A stretch of DNA of 64,000 bases from Parapristionchus giblindavisi (taxonomy: Eukaryota > Nematoda > Chromadorea > Rhabditida > Diplogasteridae). How positions within the stretch are numbered: position 1 is the stretch's first letter; the number at the start of each line of letters is the position of its first letter. Below the pieces are notes generated by a model. It worked only from the letters and a program-made list of their open reading frames with translations. It searched no databases and was not told the DNA's origin. A program made the translations under genes and the position numbers. Where the stretch lies: assembly GCA_943737045.1 (NCBI GenBank), contig CALSFV010000220.1:248001-312000 (forward strand). The letters run 5' to 3'. Positions 61,001 to 64,000 of the stretch are shown here, piece after piece.

Positions 61001-61130
61001 GTTGCCATTTAGCTCACTTATCTTTTAAACTCATTGGAAAATTTTACAAGAAAGAATTCTGTGGAACCTTTGCTAATGGACTCCAGTCGTCGGGCCGCGG
61101 CTTATTCATCAACTTCCGTAACGACTGCAT
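52025..61130 (-). CDS. lst-2: LST-2/ZFYVE28 orthologue, FYVE-domain negative regulator of EGFR signalling (586 aa)
   Basis: Fifteen in-phase exons: 61130-61068, 59083-58948, 58077-57956, 56951-56841, 56652-56561, 56455-56377, 56129-56029, 55856-55718, 55379-55272, 55081-54959, 54913-54825, 54537-54408, 54225-54090, 53596-53433, 52192-52025. The N-terminal half carries LST2 signatures: [55 protein letters not shown] and [11 protein letters not shown]. An acidic Ser-rich linker follows (about 282-390), then [20 protein letters not shown] and a C-terminal FYVE finger at 480-541: WVPD, RRHHCR (501-506) and zinc ligands Cys489, 492, 505, 508, 513, 516, 535 and 538. FYVE binds PI3P on endosomes. 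LST-2 is known to dampen EGF receptor/MAPK signalling in C. elegans and human cells. At 586 residues it is shorter than the human protein (about 890) because of a compact linker. The ATG follows a CTATTCCAG acceptor by 11 bases. The first exon and the last, beyond a 1.24-kb intron, are slightly less certain. Confidence 0.95.
53941..53994. mobile_element. Diverged fragment of the 14234-14654 MITE
   Basis: The segment TCCTTCCTTATGAGATGGCA and its continuation matches the arm of the MITE at 14234-14654 (TGGCAATAGCA...AGAATCAGTT...GATG) with several substitutions. It lies in the lst-2 intron 53597-54089. Confidence 0.6.
55403..55579. mobile_element. 177-bp MITE with CACTG termini and TCA target duplication
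   Basis: Termini CACTGAGAGAAAACTTACC and its inverse form long inverted repeats (GGCAAATCGTTACCCC and GGCAAACGATTACCCC lie within each arm). TCA flanks both ends (55400-55402, 55580-55582). CACTG ends with a 3-bp duplication suggest the CACTA/EnSpm group. It sits in an lst-2 intron, ending 21 bases before the intron's AG at exon 55379-55272. Confidence 0.8.
56201..56322. mobile_element. 122-bp GC-rich MITE, hAT-like, 8-bp target duplication
   Basis: TTATACAA occurs on both sides (56193-56200 and 56323-56330). The right end, inverted, reads TAGAGCTGGCGGGGGTTGCG and continues GGCCCGC; the left end shares GGGGGTTGC. An 8-bp duplication with GGCCCGC-type termini is typical of hAT elements. The insert is GC-rich within an AT-rich lst-2 intron (56130-56376). 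Confidence 0.7.
60290..60440 (-). pseudogene. Mariner transposase fragment
   Basis: The - strand reads [20 protein letters not shown] followed by [16 protein letters not shown]. The WVPHELT motif and the following C.xLL.R.R stretch are characteristic of mariner transposases. Residues between HELT and the Cys are missing, and no catalytic DDD residues are seen. It lies in the first intron of lst-2 (59084-61067). Confidence 0.6.
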
Positions 61131-64000
61131 AATGGAGAAGGCTGGAATAGAAATCTCCATTGAATGGATGATATAGACGAGGGGAAATGATGAAGAAGAT
61201 TAAGGGAGAAGATGAGAGAGATGAAATGGTAGAGAAGGACAGAGAGATAAAGTGATAATGATAGACAGGAAGATGTAGAAAGATGAAGAGATAGACGGAG
61301 AATGAGAGAGGAAGAGGGACAGAGAAACATAGATACTCATAGAGGGAGGAGACAGTATTGATTCAACATCACGAAACATCTTCAGACAAGGATTGTTTTT
61401 CATTAGTCCACGATTAAGACACGAAACACAGTCACGCAAGCGAACTGAAAAACACAAAACACAAGTCCAAAGATCGAATATCAGAGTGGACAAAGATCTA
61501 AGACTAGACAAGCAATATTATTTCATAGGTGGAGTTGGTATTTGAGAAACAACGCAATAGTTGAGAAGAGTGAAAAAGTGAATCATCACACATTACTTAC
61601 TAACGCAATTCTGACATACTCTCCACCTCTATCTCTCTCCTCCCCTCTCTCTTTCTCTCCTCCATTCATTTAGTCATGGTCTTCGCCCTTCACCCGGTCT
61701 CGATCGATATACAGAGAGGGACTACAGCTGCTCTCTCCCTCTCCCCATCCAATTCAATTCTCTTCAAACCTCCTCCTTCTCTCTATCGTCCTTTCACTCG
61801 ACTGACAATGAGAGAGAGAATACCACGATGGAGGATTGGACAGGAAATGACACAGATTACAACATATCATCGATCTATATATCGTACTCTTCCTATTCCA
61901 TTCCAAAACATGATATTAATAGTGATCGATAGTACAACGAGAAAATGTACGAGTATACTAGACATTTGTGTTACCATGCTATGAAATTAATCCATAATAC
62001 TACGGTAAAGACTGAGAGCGCCAAAAATGTTGTGGTCTATAATGCATATATTGTAAGGTTCTGACATTTACAGGGAATGCTGCCAGGGTAGACACAGGTA
62101 TACCATAATCACAATTGATCGTGAATTGTAACGTAAACATTTTGAGTAAAAAAGTTCTTCCTTATGCCAAATAAGCAAAAACAGAGATAAAAAGTAATAG
62201 AATTCATCATGGGATAGTACAAAAAGAGGAGCGACTACAAAACAATTGTATAGCTAACACAAATCTCTCACTTTAGAGCAGAGCAAGCTCAAACGACTAA
62301 TATAGAAAGATATCTTTCGAATAGATTGATACCATATGAGAAAGGCATATCACTGCTAGTTGTCAAATATTGCAAGGCTAGGCACAAAAATGCGTAAAAT
62401 CTATTTAGTCATATTTCTGTCACTTCCAGACTTTTTATAATAATGAGCAAAATGAACACTGTAATAGTACTGTAAGTGTGTTAAAAATACATGCGGTAAT
62501 GCGCATAATATGTACAAGTTAATATGATACATAATAATAAATAAAAAGTTTTATGCAACTTGGAAGGAAAAAAGGAAATAAGTTGATATGTAAATGCTTA
62601 TATTTTTATTTTTTTTAAACATTCATTCCTTGATATTATGGGTAAAACAATTGACCTAGTTTGCTTGAATAAATTTGTTCGTCAGATACTGAAACAGAAG
62701 GAAACTGTTCGAGATCACGAAAGGAACGAATGTGGAGGAGCCGAGAGTTCGAGTGAGAGTGAAGAGAGAAAGAGAGACAGAGAGACCGAGGGGTGGAGAG
62801 AGGGCGAGAGTGCGAAGGGAAAGAGGGGGAGGATAGAGAGAAGTATAGAGATTCCAGGGAAGAATAAGAGACAAAGCAAATAAGCGGGGGAAGAAGAAGA
62901 CACAAAAGACTTCCCCCCTTTAAGGACGCAATGGAAAGAGGATAAGCGAATGAAAACCGAATTAAAGACCAAAAAATGGAGATTATTTTAATTATTTTTA
63001 AATATCCCTTATCGAGAGAGAATAACGATGAGAGTACCGTGTTGATGAAATGGATTGGGAGAATTCTCATAATGCGCATCACAGACTCTTTCTCTCTCAT
63101 TTTCGATCTCTATTCCTTCTTTTCCAATAATCCTTCACCCGCTCACTCCTTCTCTTTACCTCTCAATCTCTCTTGTTATCTCTATTTATCTTCTATCTCC
63201 CCTTCTCTCTCACTCTCAGGCCCTTCCAGACTCTCTCCATTCCTCTCTCTCCTATTCATATTAACAATCAAAACAGTGATGTCGTATGGGAAGTTACTTC
63301 GATACCGGTTTCCAAACATTCCAAAATAGTTTTATCAGTAATGTTTTATTATATTTTATTTTATCCTAAATAAACAGTTGTCATTTCACAAAATAGGGGA
63401 TACTTTGTGAGACTTCAATAGTTGCTCTTAAGGAAGTCTGAACAATCGAAACCCAAAAACTGGGTGATTATATCGGTCGTTTTCTCATTCTTCTATTTAA
63501 AAATAACACAGGTATAAATAGTCCGAGTGGCTAAAAATAGTGTAACTTAGTTTTCGTCCGCAATAAGAGGAACAGAAATGGTCTTCTATTGAAATCATAT
63601 CGAAACACAGTTCAAAAATCCAAAACAAATATCGCCAACTTTGAGTTAAACTTGTACTTTGAAAAATGGGGCAACTAAGCGCACAGCTAATAAGCGGGAA
63701 AATTGTCTCTATTGTCTTGAAGAGTTCAAGATCGTTATGAATGACAAGAGTGAAAGAGACAAATGGTGCTAACGTCACAATTTGTGGAGATTCAATATAG
63801 AGATAACTAACGACCTTACTTTGTACTGCCTAACATATAATTTTGCACTGAAAGTTCCCAAGCCTGGAAAAGCGGAAGCGTCATATTATTATAACAGATC
63901 GTAACATTCAAAATTGATTGTGGAAAGAAGCAAGTCTATTTATTGAATTAACGTGCTATAGAACTGTGAACGTACTATAGAACTATACAAGTCCATATTG
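61131..64000. other. Upstream intergenic region of lst-2, nothing else recognised
   Basis: AT-rich DNA with purine/pyrimidine tracts (61190-61330, 61620-61800, 62720-62880, 63080-63250) that produce low-complexity open frames only. The lst-2 promoter is probably at the left end. No further gene, RNA or repeat was recognised. Confidence 0.5.

Overview
The window looks like nematode chromosomal DNA. It is AT-rich. Its genes are split into many small exons with GT...(T)TTCAG introns, often only 40-75 bp long, and several start codons lie just behind a strong 3' splice site, as expected for 5'-UTR introns or spliced-leader trans-splicing. Mobile DNA is of RTE, Tc1/mariner, hAT-like, Harbinger-like and LTR type. 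The species cannot be named from the sequence. All gene models were spliced by hand from splice consensus plus an uninterrupted reading frame; none is backed by transcript data.

Layout: 1-228 is the 3' end of an RTE-type LINE, followed by about 10 kb of pyrimidine-rich intergenic DNA with microsatellites. 10251-20591 (+) is a 32-exon gene for a 1,694-residue glutamine-rich, probably nuclear protein that I do not recognise. 22187-23610 (-) is a 7-exon gene for a secreted/membrane Ig-EGF-transmembrane protein with the architecture and key residues of a neuregulin-like ErbB ligand. 25974-30182 (-) is a multi-pass membrane protein of unknown function. 31357-43301 is a repeat island: a Tc1-like foldback element, a 6.1-kb minisatellite of 36-bp units, a decayed LINE and an internally deleted LTR retrotransposon. 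44079-46422 (-) is a complete 5-exon glutathione S-transferase of the nematode sigma-like type. 52025-61130 (-) is a 15-exon lst-2/ZFYVE28 orthologue, recovered complete from start to FYVE domain and stop; its introns carry several MITEs. The rest is intergenic.

Functional links: the Ig-EGF protein is a candidate ligand for the EGF receptor, and LST-2 is known in C. elegans and human as a negative regulator of EGF receptor signalling, so a possible activator and a damper of the same pathway lie within 40 kb. The most unusual features are the Ig-EGF ligand candidate, the 36-bp minisatellite that stays open for hundreds of codons on both strands, the tandemly duplicated glutamine exons of the large gene, and the Tc1 foldback element.
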